Positions 44,139 to 53,294 of a stretch of DNA of 64,000 nucleotides are shown in pieces (the stretch's first letter is position 1; each line of letters starts with the position of its first letter). Made by a program: the position numbers and the translations under genes. Under the pieces are notes generated by a model that made no database searches, was not told the origin of the DNA, and was given only the letters and a program-made list of their open reading frames with translations. This DNA comes from Pirellulaceae bacterium. Lineage in GTDB: Bacteria > Planctomycetota > Planctomycetia > Pirellulales > Pirellulaceae. The stretch spans positions 1-64,000 of the forward strand of contig JAGYIQ010000002.1 of assembly GCA_018402565.1 (NCBI GenBank), read 5' to 3'.

Positions 44139-45089
44139 TCAGTTGTGCAAAGTGCCAGTGTTGATCACAGGCTGCGCCGGTCCGTGACCGCACAACACAA
44201 CCAACAGATTCGAAACCATGGCCGCGCGACGGTCCTCATCCAAGTGGATCACGTCGTCCTTCGACAAACGCTCCAAGGCACTCTGGACCATCCCCACCGC
44301 TCCTTCAACAATCTTGGACCGAGCGGCAACGACCGCGTGAGCCTGCTGACGCTGCAACATGACCGCGGCAATCTCCGGTGCGTAGGCAATGTGGCTGATC
44401 CGAGCCTCAATGACCTCGACGCCCGCCTTCTCGAATCGCTCTTGAATGTCCTCCTTCAACTGATTCGCCACCTCCGTAGGATTACCTCGGAGCGACAGTT
44501 CGTGATCCTCGTTGTCGTAAGGATGCCGCGTCGCCAACCCACGCAACGCCGCCTCGCTCTGCACCGCCACGTAATCCTCATAGTCGTCCACCTCAAACAT
44601 CGCCTCGGCCGTGTTCACCACCCGCCAGACCACCACCGCCGACAACTCGATCGGATTGCCGTCCCGATCGTTCACCTTCGAGGGCCGCCCCACCGAACGC
44701 GTTTTGTGCTGCACGACCTTCCCCGCCGCATCCGTCATCTCCGGCGTCGTGATCGAACCCGTTTCAAAATTTCGCACCCGCAGCGAAATCTTCTTCTTGG
44801 TGAAAAACGGATTCACCCAGAAAAACCCACTGTCCCGCGTCGAGCCAATGTAGCTACCAAACAACAAGTAAACGCGAGATTCGTTCGGCGCAATCGCCTG
44901 TAACCCACCCAAAACCAACATGCCAGAAACAAACAGCATCAACGCCAAACCCAGCAACCACGCATTCGGGCCATCAACGGCCAACCGAATCGCAAAGACC
45001 AAACTCGCCACCGATCCCACCGTCAGCCCCAATCCCCCAATCAAACCCACCCAGCCCGACCCGGGCCGATACTTCTGCTCTTGAACCAT
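44139..45089 (-). CDS. SPFH (stomatin/flotillin/HflK-type) domain membrane protein
   Basis: 316 aa from the ATG at 45089, with GGGAGGG just upstream. Two adjoining membrane helices (GLIGGLGLTVGSVASLVFAI and WLLGLALMLFVSGMLVLGGL) precede the SPFH domain: APNESRVYLLFGSYIGSTRD, GFFWVNPFF, NDRDGNPIELSAVVVWRVVN, KEDIQERFEKAGVEVIEARI and the helical QRQQAHAVVAARSKIVEGAV. SPFH proteins form membrane-associated rings that scaffold or control proteases and lipid domains. Pairing with an Arc-like gene downstream is a recurrent arrangement. Confidence 0.9.
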   Translation of the reverse strand: MVQEQKYRPGSGWVGLIGGLGLTVGSVASLVFAIRLAVDGPNAWLLGLALMLFVSGMLVLGGLQAIAPNESRVYLLFGSYIGSTRDSGFFWVNPFFTKKKISLRVRNFETGSITTPEMTDAAGKVVQHKTRSVGRPSKVNDRDGNPIELSAVVVWRVVNTAEAMFEVDDYEDYVAVQSEAALRGLATRHPYDNEDHELSLRGNPTEVANQLKEDIQERFEKAGVEVIEARISHIAYAPEIAAVMLQRQQAHAVVAARSKIVEGAVGMVQSALERLSKDDVIHLDEDRRAAMVSNLLVVLCGHGPAQPVINTGTLHN

Positions 45090-45171
45090 TTCTAATCCCT
45101 CCCAAAAACGCTTTACACGCCCCAAAACACGTACGCCTTTGATCCCATCACGGCCGACTAGGCCGCACTCA

Positions 45172-45237
45172 TGATACCATATTGATATCATCTTGATATA
45201 CCAGTGATATCACCATGGAATCACAATGATAGATTCG
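45172..45237. promoter_or_regulatory. Six-unit 11-bp iteron upstream of the SPFH operon (candidate operator)
   Basis: TGATACC, TGATATC, TGATATA, TGATATC, TGGAATC and TGATAGA begin at 45172, 45183, 45194, 45205, 45216 and 45227: exactly 11 bp apart, so all lie on one face of the helix. The patch is AT-rich against GC-rich flanks and starts 83 bp before the SPFH ATG. RHH proteins such as Arc bind sub-sites about 11 bp apart, and the operon's second gene encodes an RHH protein, so autoregulation is a reasonable hypothesis. A promoter could overlap it. The rest of the 45090-45393 gap shows nothing further. Confidence 0.65.
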
Positions 45238-45393
45238 GCCCGTTTCCAGGGTCCTTGGGAAAATTTCCAGCCAGAAAAGCGGATATCCGATCCCAGAGCG
45301 GGCCATGGCAAACCCTGCCTCAGGGCCCGATGCCACAGACGATTTCGCGTGGTTCGCCCCAAAATCCTGGGCAGAACCACGGCTACCCGTACC

Positions 45394-46251
45394 TCAGCTC
45401 ATCGCTAGCCGCGAGAGATAATTGCCCATCATATGCGAGGGCATGCCTTGCCGCAGTTCGTTCCACAAGGAACTCTCCACCTGCTCGCTGATCTCGCCAT
45501 CCGGAGCGGCTTGGGCCAACGCGTCGATTTTCTCTTGCAACGCCGCCGCAGAGATCTGGCCCACAACGATTTCCCGCTGGCAATGCATGTACGTATTGGT
45601 GAACAAGCTGACGGTTGGCAGCCGCGGGACGATATCTCCCGCGTCCACGTAGCGGAAAATCTTGTCGGGAAACTCGCGCGCAAATGCGGCCGCCGCCGCG
45701 TCGTTGCCGATCATCGGCGCACCGAAGGTACAAATCTGGTGCACGTTGATAAACTGTTGCTGCAACCGCCAACCGCAGAGCAGGGCAATGGCCCCGCCCA
45801 AACTGTGGCCCGTCACCCACACAGGTCGCTCGCTGCGAGAGAACTCGCGATCCACCCGCGCGAACATTTCGGCCCAGACGTCCGCCAACGCGGTCATAAA
45901 GCCGCTATGAAAGCGAGCTCCCACGCCGGCCGCCGCAAAATCCGTCCCCAACTGCCCCTCGGGCAGGATCAGAAAGTTTCGCGCATTGGTCAGTAACCAA
46001 TCGCGAAAACCATCCAAGGTCGCCAAGGACTCGGAGCCGCGGAACGCCAGCACGATGTTCGCGTCGTTCTGCCCAACATAGACTTGCGTGTTGCGCACAC
46101 TGACCAATTCCGCTTGCAACCCCAATTGGTCTTGAAACGCGGCTGCCCCCTCCGCGGCGGGCAGGTACGCCAACTCACAGGCTCGGCCCAAGTACATGGC
46201 TTGCATGGCGCCATGCGGTGCCGTGGCATCGAGTGTTAACTTCAGCGACAT
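45394..46251 (-). CDS. Class 3 lipase family protein
   Basis: 285 aa. Lipase_3 fold: VLAFRGSES (68-75), HSGFMTAL, the nucleophile elbow VTGHSLGGAIALL (Ser150), TFGAPMIGN and DAGDIVPRLP (acid residue region). The His cannot be placed with certainty; MHCQREIV is one candidate. No signal peptide is evident, so an intracellular enzyme acting on lipids or esters is likely. GGGGAG precedes the ATG. Confidence 0.88.
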   Translation of the reverse strand: MSLKLTLDATAPHGAMQAMYLGRACELAYLPAAEGAAAFQDQLGLQAELVSVRNTQVYVGQNDANIVLAFRGSESLATLDGFRDWLLTNARNFLILPEGQLGTDFAAAGVGARFHSGFMTALADVWAEMFARVDREFSRSERPVWVTGHSLGGAIALLCGWRLQQQFINVHQICTFGAPMIGNDAAAAAFAREFPDKIFRYVDAGDIVPRLPTVSLFTNTYMHCQREIVVGQISAAALQEKIDALAQAAPDGEISEQVESSLWNELRQGMPSHMMGNYLSRLAMS

Positions 46252-46279
46252 GGCAGCTCCCCCCGTTCGGGATAAGGTC

Positions 46280-46873
46280 CTACTTCAAAACTCGACGGCC
46301 CGGCCGAGCAGCCTTCCAGGCATCGACCGGTTCCTGACTGACGGCCGTCTGTTGTAAATCCAACTGTTTCAGTTCCGGCAGAGCGTCAAATAACGTTTTC
46401 AGTCCAGCATCGGTAATCTTCGTTCCTCGCAGCCGCAACGTCTGCAAGCTTGACAATTCCGCCAAGACGGCCAAGCCCTGATCCGTGACCTGTGTCCCAT
46501 TCAGATCGAGGGTCTTCAACCGGCGTTGGCCGGCCAACCACTTCAGTGTCTCATCGGTCACGTCGGGATTGGCCATTTGCAGGACCACAATATCCGGTTT
46601 TTTGGCCAAAAACTCGTAGTTATTGCGATCCCAGCCCGTCAACGTCAAATGCAGTTCGCCGTCGACCACCCGTTCCCGTTCGCCCAAGTCAATGGTCGTG
46701 ACCACTCGCGTGTAGATCACGGGCGTCGCCACCATCGCCACACCCAGGCCCGCCAGAACCAGCGGCCACACCAACCCCCGCCGGGTACGAAACAAGCGCA
46801 GCAGCAGCCACACAGCCGCCACCGCGACAATCCCAATCCCCACCAAAAACAAGGCCTCTAACACATAATACAT
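46280..46873 (-). CDS. Membrane-anchored leucine-rich-repeat protein
   Basis: 197 aa. Two N-terminal helices (ALFLVGIGIVAVAAVWLLL and WPLVLAGLGVAMVATPVIYT) followed by about four LRRs of the 'L..L.L.GT.VTD.GL..L' kind (LKTLDLNGTQVTDQGLAVLA, LQTLRLRGTKITDAGLKTLF). Such short LRR proteins are very common in planctomycetes and probably mediate protein contacts. Function unknown. Confidence 0.78.
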   Translation of the reverse strand: MYYVLEALFLVGIGIVAVAAVWLLLRLFRTRRGLVWPLVLAGLGVAMVATPVIYTRVVTTIDLGERERVVDGELHLTLTGWDRNNYEFLAKKPDIVVLQMANPDVTDETLKWLAGQRRLKTLDLNGTQVTDQGLAVLAELSSLQTLRLRGTKITDAGLKTLFDALPELKQLDLQQTAVSQEPVDAWKAARPGRRVLK

Positions 46874-46889
46874 CGCGACTCACCCATCA

Positions 46890-47243
46890 TCACTCGCCTT
46901 GAAATCCCCCACGAAACACCCAGAAAAACGCAATGATAAACTGCCCAAACAACACGCTAGCCAAGCACATGAGGGAATTCAAGGCAAAGTCAGCTTTCCG
47001 ATACCAAGGCTCATCCAGCCAAATGGCCCACGCGGATGGCAAGACAAAGTAGATCACCAACCATCCCGCCAAGCTCTGCCAGAACGCCTCCTCGGGCATC
47101 TCCAGCCGCTCGTAGACCAGCAATAAAACATAGAGCTGTAGCCAGAGCAACCCCACGCTCAAGTACCACGCCCACAGCAGCCACCGCCGCCGTCCGCTGC
47201 GCCGAGAGACCGAGGGAACAGGTGTCACGTTATCGGTCCCCAT
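46890..47243 (-). CDS. Small membrane protein, function unknown
   Basis: 117 aa with three predicted helices: LLWAWYLSVGLLWLQLYVLL, LAGWLVIYFVLPSAWAIWL and ALNSLMCLASVLFGQFIIAF. The N-terminus is basic (SRRSGRRRW). No family recognised. It lies 17 bp upstream of the LRR gene on the same strand and about 17 bp downstream of the next gene, so it belongs to a longer operon. Confidence 0.6.
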   Translation of the reverse strand: MGTDNVTPVPSVSRRSGRRRWLLWAWYLSVGLLWLQLYVLLLVYERLEMPEEAFWQSLAGWLVIYFVLPSAWAIWLDEPWYRKADFALNSLMCLASVLFGQFIIAFFWVFRGGFQGE

Positions 47244-47260
47244 GCGGCGCAGCTGAGTTA

Positions 47261-48159
47261 TTACTTTAGCACAGCGTCGTTCAATTCAAAGATCGCCCAG
47301 ACCCGTTTGTCGGGCCCGCGGAACGGCTTGAGTTCAAAGCGTCCCTCCAGCGTGATGGGCCGCGTCGAATAATTCACCGCGTGCGACTCGGCCATGTTCA
47401 CCAACATGCAATCGTACAGCAACGCCCCAGGCCCAAAACAACATTCCTGATTGTCGCGTACAAAGACAAACCGGGTGATGTTCTTCTCCTTGAAACTGGG
47501 GCGAACAAAGCCGCGGATCTTGATCGTCCGACCACGCAACTTGAGCAAGTCCAGTGTCAACTGTCGAACTTCAAACGCTTGCTCCGCTTGAATATTGAAT
47601 TTTAAGTGGTCAAACGTCAACTCCAACACGCCTTCAATCGACCAATCGATCGGCGGCGGCGGCGTCCACTCCTCTTCACGACGCACGGGCAAGGCCGAAT
47701 CGTCGTACTTGGGGTTGTAAAACAGCTGAGCATCGTCATCGCCCTGCCCCGCCTCGCTCTTATCGCCCTGGCCCTCCTGACGCTCCCCCTGGGTCTGCTG
47801 CTCCGCCCCTTGCTGGGCTGCTTGCTTTTCCTGGTCGACCGGCCTCCCACCCGCTGGCGAAGACTGCCCGCCGCTGGCGAAGAACTGCCCGCCGCTGGCG
47901 AAGAACTGCCCGCCGCAGGCGAAGAACTGCCGACTGCTGGTGGCGTGGTACCCGCAACCGGTGGGCTGCTGACGGGTGGCGTCTCTTGAGCAGCGACCGC
48001 GGCCACACCACGTGCGCTGCAGGCAATCCCGACCACCGCCAGACCGACGATCAACACCTGGGAGACACGTGCCCATTGTCCCGCGCCCGCGTGGCTCGTT
48101 CTCCCATTACCCAAAGTGCCGCAGGCAGAAACGGCACCGGTTGCAACTTGAATCGACAT
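47261..48159 (-). pseudogene. Exported protein of the CCFG type, split by a one-base deletion
   Basis: The start (ATG 48159, MSIQVATGAVSACGTLGNGR) encodes a signal peptide (VLIVGLAVVGIACSARGVAA) and SSSPAAG repeats in one frame. The rest (PVDQEKQAAQQGAEQQTQGE, KLRGRTIKIRGFVRPSFKEK, then RDNQECCFGPGALLYDCMLV) is in another frame, open to 47261. The 21-bp repeat unit at 47851-47871 lacks one A of AGAACTG near 47863; restoring it joins both parts seamlessly (GSSSPAGGRPVDQEK). It is paralogous to the next gene upstream. As written no full-length product is made, unless the base is an assembly error. Confidence 0.68.
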
Positions 48160-48196
48160 TGTCTTCACCGTCGTCGGCCTCCATTGGCCAAAACTG

Positions 48197-48907
48197 TCAT
48201 TCAAAGAAATCGGCATCGACCTGATAGATGTAGCCCTGGACATCGTCCGCCAATCGGTCGCCCCGCTGCAACTTCGAGTTCAACCGAAAGGTCCCGTGGA
48301 CGCGTCGCAGCATGTAGTCAAACTGAGTGGTTTTCCCCTCGGGCAACTTGATGTAAACCACCTCGGTCAAATTCGGGCTGCCACCGAAGCAACAGTCGCC
48401 GAAATCGCCAACAAACAAACATTCCGTCATGCCCTTGCGACGCAACCCGGCCCGAACGTAGCCCTTGAGAAAGACCTTCTGCCCGTCGAGCGCCAGGGCT
48501 CGCTCCGTCGGCATGTCCGTTTTATTCTTCAGATCGTTGTAATAAGTGATTCGCTCGTAGCCCTCTCGCACCTCGGTCAGGTAGATCGCCGTATGAAATA
48601 ACGAGCCCCCAATCCCGGACAACGCCCCGAGCGCCAGTCCCGCCACGGCGAACCCCTTGCCCATGTACTCTTGTGGGTAGCGACGAATCACTTGCAGGCC
48701 GTACCAGCCCAAAATCATCGCCAACGGCGCCAACAGCATAAAGATCGTGAACAAATAACCGGCCATGGCCATGACACCGAACAGCACGGACAATGTGGCC
48801 GCCTTACTGCGGATCCGATAAAATTCAGCTTCTTGCCCTGACACAAGGCCAGCCTCGCGGGCCGCAGCACTCGCCACCGGACTCGAATCAACCGCCAAAT
48901 GGTTCAT
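48197..48907 (-). CDS. DUF4190-like membrane protein with a C-terminal CCFG-type domain
   Basis: 236 aa. Two or three helices (LSVLFGVMAMAGYLFTIFML, LAPLAMILGWYGLQVI, GFAVAGLALGALSGIGGSLF) in the DUF4190 arrangement, then a soluble domain (DGQKVFLKGYVRAGLRRKGM, VGDFGDCCFGGSPNLTEVVY) shared with the neighbouring frameshifted gene. The twin Cys in DCCFG/ECCFG and the KG/RGYVR strand resemble DUF3299-type domains. It is 37 bp upstream of that gene, in one operon. Confidence 0.68.
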   Translation of the reverse strand: MNHLAVDSSPVASAAAREAGLVSGQEAEFYRIRSKAATLSVLFGVMAMAGYLFTIFMLLAPLAMILGWYGLQVIRRYPQEYMGKGFAVAGLALGALSGIGGSLFHTAIYLTEVREGYERITYYNDLKNKTDMPTERALALDGQKVFLKGYVRAGLRRKGMTECLFVGDFGDCCFGGSPNLTEVVYIKLPEGKTTQFDYMLRRVHGTFRLNSKLQRGDRLADDVQGYIYQVDADFFE

Positions 48908-48938
48908 GGTTCTCTTCCTCCACGGACCGTCTCGGTCC

Positions 48939-51098
48939 TCAGCTAAACAGCCGGCTGAAAGTCCCGTTCAAAATGGACCAAGCCATCGCCAACAACACCA
49001 AATTCACGACCACCGGCAGCCCCAACACCCACCAAAAAAAACGACCATTATCCTGGGTGGAGGCCCCCCGCAAGGGATCGCTCGCCAAAGGATTGCTCGC
49101 CAAAGGCCGAGCCGCCGATGGGGCGGGCGACGCTGCCGAACCAACCGCGTTGGCCGACAAACCCATTGCCGGAACCGGCACTGCCTGTCGCTCCACGCCC
49201 GCCGCCGCGGACACAGACGCTGCCAACATTGAAGTTTCCACATCGGGCGTTTCAATTACCGCCGCCGTGGCACTGACTAACTGCACCTCGTCCGTTTCAA
49301 CAACCGCTGGCTCCGACCCCAGTTCGACCGACGAAACCACCCCCGCCTCGTCACTCAACAAACCCGCGTCACCGTTCACGGCCGGCTTCAGACTGACCAC
49401 TCGCTCGCCGCCCTGCTCCAACTGGCCGCCCTGCTCCAACTGGCCGCCGTCAGCCACCGGTGCCGCCACCAGACCCTCGATCGAGCCGGACTCTAGCCCC
49501 GCTTCAGGTTCCCGTCCCGCTCCGGGATCCAACTTACCCGGCGGCTTCCCTTGAGCATCGCCCTTTTCGCTCTCGCCCTCGGCGCCACCAACCTTATCGC
49601 CACCAACCTTATCGCCACCAACCTTGTCGCCACCAACCTTGTCGCCACCACCGGTCCCCTGTTCGGTTTCTTTTTTCTTGTCTTCCTCTTTTCGCTTTTC
49701 TGCCTCCAGTTCCTTCAACTGGCGTTCGAAGTCCGCGTCCTCCTCCTCGGCTTCCGTCTGCATGGCGGCTTCCAATTCGAAAAACGCCAAGGCCCGCCGC
49801 ACCGACTGAGCGTCAACGGCTTTCAATTCTTCGATCTTGGCCTTCGCCGCCGGATCCGGATTCACTCGCAGGAAGTGCACAATCGGCACACGAACCCACT
49901 GTGTCTTCTCGTTGGCGTTCTTGAACATTTCGACCAATCGATCGGTCACTGTCCAATCCTTCCACCGCGCCAAGTCGGCAATCACCAGATCCGCCACCTC
50001 GGGCCGATCCAATAGCAATCGCACCGCCTCGACAATCCGCGGCACCGGGATCACATCGCTCTCCGTTCCATGAAACCGCAGCGCCGCCACGGCCGCGTAC
50101 GTATCGACGTAGTCCGCCTCTTTGTCGCGGAGGAAACGATCCTCGATCAACTTCACACCGTCGGCACCCGACAAGGTCAGGTAACACGCAATCAGTGAGT
50201 CCAAGGCCGCCCGATCCCGCTTGTCCGGACTGGTGATCATCTTTTCCAACAGCGGCAGATCTTCCTGGCCACCACAGACACCCAGCAAGGTGAAGTAAAG
50301 CCGCTTGCGGTTGATCGAAACCTCCGGGTCCTGGACCCAGCCCACCAACTTCTCGCGACTCATGTGGGGCTTGATGGCTTTGACATCGTCGTAAGGCGTC
50401 CGAGCAAACTCGTCGTAGGCATCGTAAGCCATGAAGCTCTCGGCGTCCTCCAAGTATTCCAAAAAGAACCGAATTCGCTCCGCTCCGGCCAACGGCAACG
50501 TCTGAACGGCCAGAATGTATTCGCGGGATCGATCCGTCAACTTCATCGGCGTGCTCCACATCATCCGATCAGTCAACACACCCATCACCAAACACTCTTG
50601 CCCCGCCTCCAAAGATGCCGGTGCAATCGTCTCGAAGACCTCTTCCATGGCCACAAACGACTTGCCCTTGAGAATCTGCCGCACTTCCAGCCGCATCTTG
50701 CGGTCGAAGCCGTCCTCCGTCAGCTGCCCCGGTCCCAAGACCTTGGCAAACACCACCGCGTCCGTCGCTTCAATCTCCTCCGTCAAGGTCGGCTTGAGCG
50801 CGGTACAAAACGGGCACCAAGCCGCCATCGCCACCGCCCCACCACTGCCGACTCGGTGCTCCCCCCCAACCAAATGGAACTTGCCAGCCGAATGGAACTT
50901 ACTCGCCGAATGGGACTTGCCCGAGTTACCCGTAACCGAATTACCCGCCGCCGTGGACCCGACGCTACCGCCCAGACCAGCCAACAGCACAACCGAGACC
51001 ATGGCCCACACACATGCCTTGGACACGGCAGTCCCGCCAACACGATTCAAACTAAAGCCACCGGTGCTAGGCACTCGAGCGTCGCTGTGCATACTCAT
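48939..51098 (-). CDS. Exported, C-terminally anchored protein with WCPFC motif and HEAT-like helices
   Basis: 719 aa from the ATG at 51098 (MSMHSDARVP); an ATG two codons on is possible. Signal helix (VWAMVSVVLLAGLGGSVGS), a Ser/Gly/His linker, then MAAWCPFCTALKPTLTEEIE, a CXXC-like element that also opens a beta domain (DAVVFAKVLGPGQL). A long helical region (about 230-430, KRLYFTLLGVCGGQEDLPLL) looks like HEAT-type repeats. A charged coiled segment, GGDKV repeats from a 15-bp DNA repeat (about 49581-49645) and one C-terminal helix (WWVLGLPVVVNLVLLAMAW) follow. Function unknown. Confidence 0.65.
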   Translation of the reverse strand: MSMHSDARVPSTGGFSLNRVGGTAVSKACVWAMVSVVLLAGLGGSVGSTAAGNSVTGNSGKSHSASKFHSAGKFHLVGGEHRVGSGGAVAMAAWCPFCTALKPTLTEEIEATDAVVFAKVLGPGQLTEDGFDRKMRLEVRQILKGKSFVAMEEVFETIAPASLEAGQECLVMGVLTDRMMWSTPMKLTDRSREYILAVQTLPLAGAERIRFFLEYLEDAESFMAYDAYDEFARTPYDDVKAIKPHMSREKLVGWVQDPEVSINRKRLYFTLLGVCGGQEDLPLLEKMITSPDKRDRAALDSLIACYLTLSGADGVKLIEDRFLRDKEADYVDTYAAVAALRFHGTESDVIPVPRIVEAVRLLLDRPEVADLVIADLARWKDWTVTDRLVEMFKNANEKTQWVRVPIVHFLRVNPDPAAKAKIEELKAVDAQSVRRALAFFELEAAMQTEAEEEDADFERQLKELEAEKRKEEDKKKETEQGTGGGDKVGGDKVGGDKVGGDKVGGAEGESEKGDAQGKPPGKLDPGAGREPEAGLESGSIEGLVAAPVADGGQLEQGGQLEQGGERVVSLKPAVNGDAGLLSDEAGVVSSVELGSEPAVVETDEVQLVSATAAVIETPDVETSMLAASVSAAAGVERQAVPVPAMGLSANAVGSAASPAPSAARPLASNPLASDPLRGASTQDNGRFFWWVLGLPVVVNLVLLAMAWSILNGTFSRLFS

Positions 51099-51338
51099 AT
51101 CCGTCTTACGATCCCATCTTGTCCCGTGGCGATACCCCGCCCACCCAAACACCAGTTTACGCCAAAGGCTGCCGACCGACTACGGGCGAGCGGTCACCGC
51201 CGGCGAACTCGGCGCCAGGAAAACGGCCCTCGGGTGCGGCATCACCCCACCTTTGCCTCCCCATTATACGCCCATGCCCCCGCGGGCGTTCGGAAAATCC
51301 CGCACATTCGGTGCCGGAGCGGTCCTGCCGACCCGCGA

Positions 51339-53294
51339 CTAACTGCTCAGATTCTCGGACACGTCCAAACGGTAGGCCGTAACCGCGGGCAACAACCCGA
51401 CCAACACCGCCAGGACAATCAGGCCGGGCACCAGCATCCACTCCGAGGACAAATGGAAGTTCAGCCACAAGGCGCTCACGTCCAGGCCCGGAGCAAAATC
51501 CCAGATCCTCAGCTCCACGCCCGTCCGCTCACGCACCAAGGGACTGATCAGACCATTGACCAAGTGGGCCGCCACCCAGCCGACCAAGCCGCCACCCGCC
51601 GCCAACAACACCGACTCGGCCAAGATAATCCCAAACACCGTCCCCTGATCCGCCCCCAAGGCTCGCATCACGGCAATCTCCTGCCGCCGCTCGCTCATTG
51701 AGTTGTAGATACTGACCAAGATCCCAATCCCCGACACGATGCAAATCATGACGGTCATGGCCAAGATCAACCACTGCACCGGCGTCACGAACGTCTCGAA
51801 AACCGATTGGATCTCGGCCACCGGCGTCACCGTCTGAGCCGAGCGTTGCTGGAGCTTCGGCGAAAACGACGTCCAGTCCATCTCATTTTCCAATTGCCCC
51901 AAATTCACCGCGTTGCTGATGCCATACAAACTGGCCCCCACCTCGTCGTGAGATCGCAACAGAATCGCCGTCAACTCGCGTTGTTCGATCGGCAGTGGCG
52001 ACCCATAGATCGACGGTGGTTTCTGCTCTTCCGCCGCTTCCGCCGCCGGCTTCCCAGCCGCACCCGCGTCAGTGGCGAGCGGTTGCCCAGTCAACTTCTT
52101 GAGAGCCCGCTCCTGACGCTCCTGGTCCTGCGCTCCAATGCTTGGCTCGGCGGGCGAATCGCCGGCAGCGGCCTCTACAACCCCAGCAGCGGCCCCGGCA
52201 ACCCCAGCAGCGGCCCCAGCGGCCAAAGTCTCCTCGGCCCCTTCCGGGGTCACTGGATCCGACCCCACGGAATCCGTCGTGGCGGGATCGGCCGCCGGCT
52301 TGTCGGTCAACCGCTCCATCAGTTCTTGATCCAACCGCAGCTGAAATTCCTCGTCGGTCAGATCGTCATCTGGCCCGGTCTCGAATCGTTGCGCGTTCCG
52401 TCGTTCGTCCTCCAACGGCTTGCGGTGCTCGTCCATCATATAGAACCCCTCAATATTGATGAACAAAGCCACGTCGTTCCGCGTGCCGCTGGGGGCCATG
52501 ATCCCCACCACAATGAACTCGGTGCGATGCACATGGCCGCCGGCGCCGATATCGCCGTGGATCGGCCGGATCGGGTCGCCGACCTTCAAGTTCTCGTTGG
52601 CCGCCACTTGAGAACCAACCACGGCCTCCAACACCCCGTTTGATGCGCTCCAGGTCTGAAAGGGCCGGCCCTCCGCAAACGGCAGCTTCCGCCCCGTCTC
52701 GACGTCGATCTCCAACTCATTAAAAAACGCGGGCGTCGTCGCCACGATCCGATACTGACTGTTCTCGCCGAACGTGTCGCCCATGCAGATGGGGATCGCC
52801 ATTTTTGCATAAAGTGAAAATATGCCGTCTTCGGTGATCCGCATTTGCTTCACCGCGAAGTCGTTTTCCGCCAGCGACGTGACCTCGTCCAACAGCCCCA
52901 ACCCAGCCGCGCCCGGCAGGCCGCTGGCCAAGTGGTGCACCATTTGATTCGTCTGGTTCTTCGCTACCTGAGCCTGATAGACAAACGAATGCCGCATCTG
53001 CAGCTCGCGTTCCGGCGCATCCTCAAACGCCAAATAATACTCGTAGGGAATCGTCTGCACCGGCTTACTCAGATAGAAAACCGTGTTCAGCACCAACTGC
53101 AGCGGGCCGCCACGGGCCCCCACGATCATGTTGTAGCCCAAAGACGATCCGCTCTTGAAGTTCTCGGCCACCACCCCATGAATGGTCAAAACCATCACCA
53201 CCAACGCCACACCGATCGCCATCGACAACGCTGTCAAAAACGATGCCAAGCCACGTTGCCGGATACTCTTCCAGGCGATCAACCACAAACTCAT
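51339..53294 (-). CDS. ABC transporter permease, FtsX/MacB type
   Basis: 651 aa. Four-helix FtsX layout: helix 1 in LASFLTALSMAIGVALVVMV, a large periplasmic MacB_PCD-like domain, and three C-terminal helices (WLILAMTVMICIVSGIGILV with SIYNSMSERRQEIAVMRALG, then VLLAAGGGLVGWVAAHLVNG and MLVPGLIVLAVLVGLLPAVT). An Ala/Gly/Pro-rich insert of about 100 aa (about 345-440) interrupts the periplasmic part. It overlaps the ATPase gene upstream by 4 bp. Probable role is lipoprotein or peptide export, or mechanotransmission. Confidence 0.88.
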   Translation of the reverse strand: MSLWLIAWKSIRQRGLASFLTALSMAIGVALVVMVLTIHGVVAENFKSGSSLGYNMIVGARGGPLQLVLNTVFYLSKPVQTIPYEYYLAFEDAPERELQMRHSFVYQAQVAKNQTNQMVHHLASGLPGAAGLGLLDEVTSLAENDFAVKQMRITEDGIFSLYAKMAIPICMGDTFGENSQYRIVATTPAFFNELEIDVETGRKLPFAEGRPFQTWSASNGVLEAVVGSQVAANENLKVGDPIRPIHGDIGAGGHVHRTEFIVVGIMAPSGTRNDVALFINIEGFYMMDEHRKPLEDERRNAQRFETGPDDDLTDEEFQLRLDQELMERLTDKPAADPATTDSVGSDPVTPEGAEETLAAGAAAGVAGAAAGVVEAAAGDSPAEPSIGAQDQERQERALKKLTGQPLATDAGAAGKPAAEAAEEQKPPSIYGSPLPIEQRELTAILLRSHDEVGASLYGISNAVNLGQLENEMDWTSFSPKLQQRSAQTVTPVAEIQSVFETFVTPVQWLILAMTVMICIVSGIGILVSIYNSMSERRQEIAVMRALGADQGTVFGIILAESVLLAAGGGLVGWVAAHLVNGLISPLVRERTGVELRIWDFAPGLDVSALWLNFHLSSEWMLVPGLIVLAVLVGLLPAVTAYRLDVSENLSS

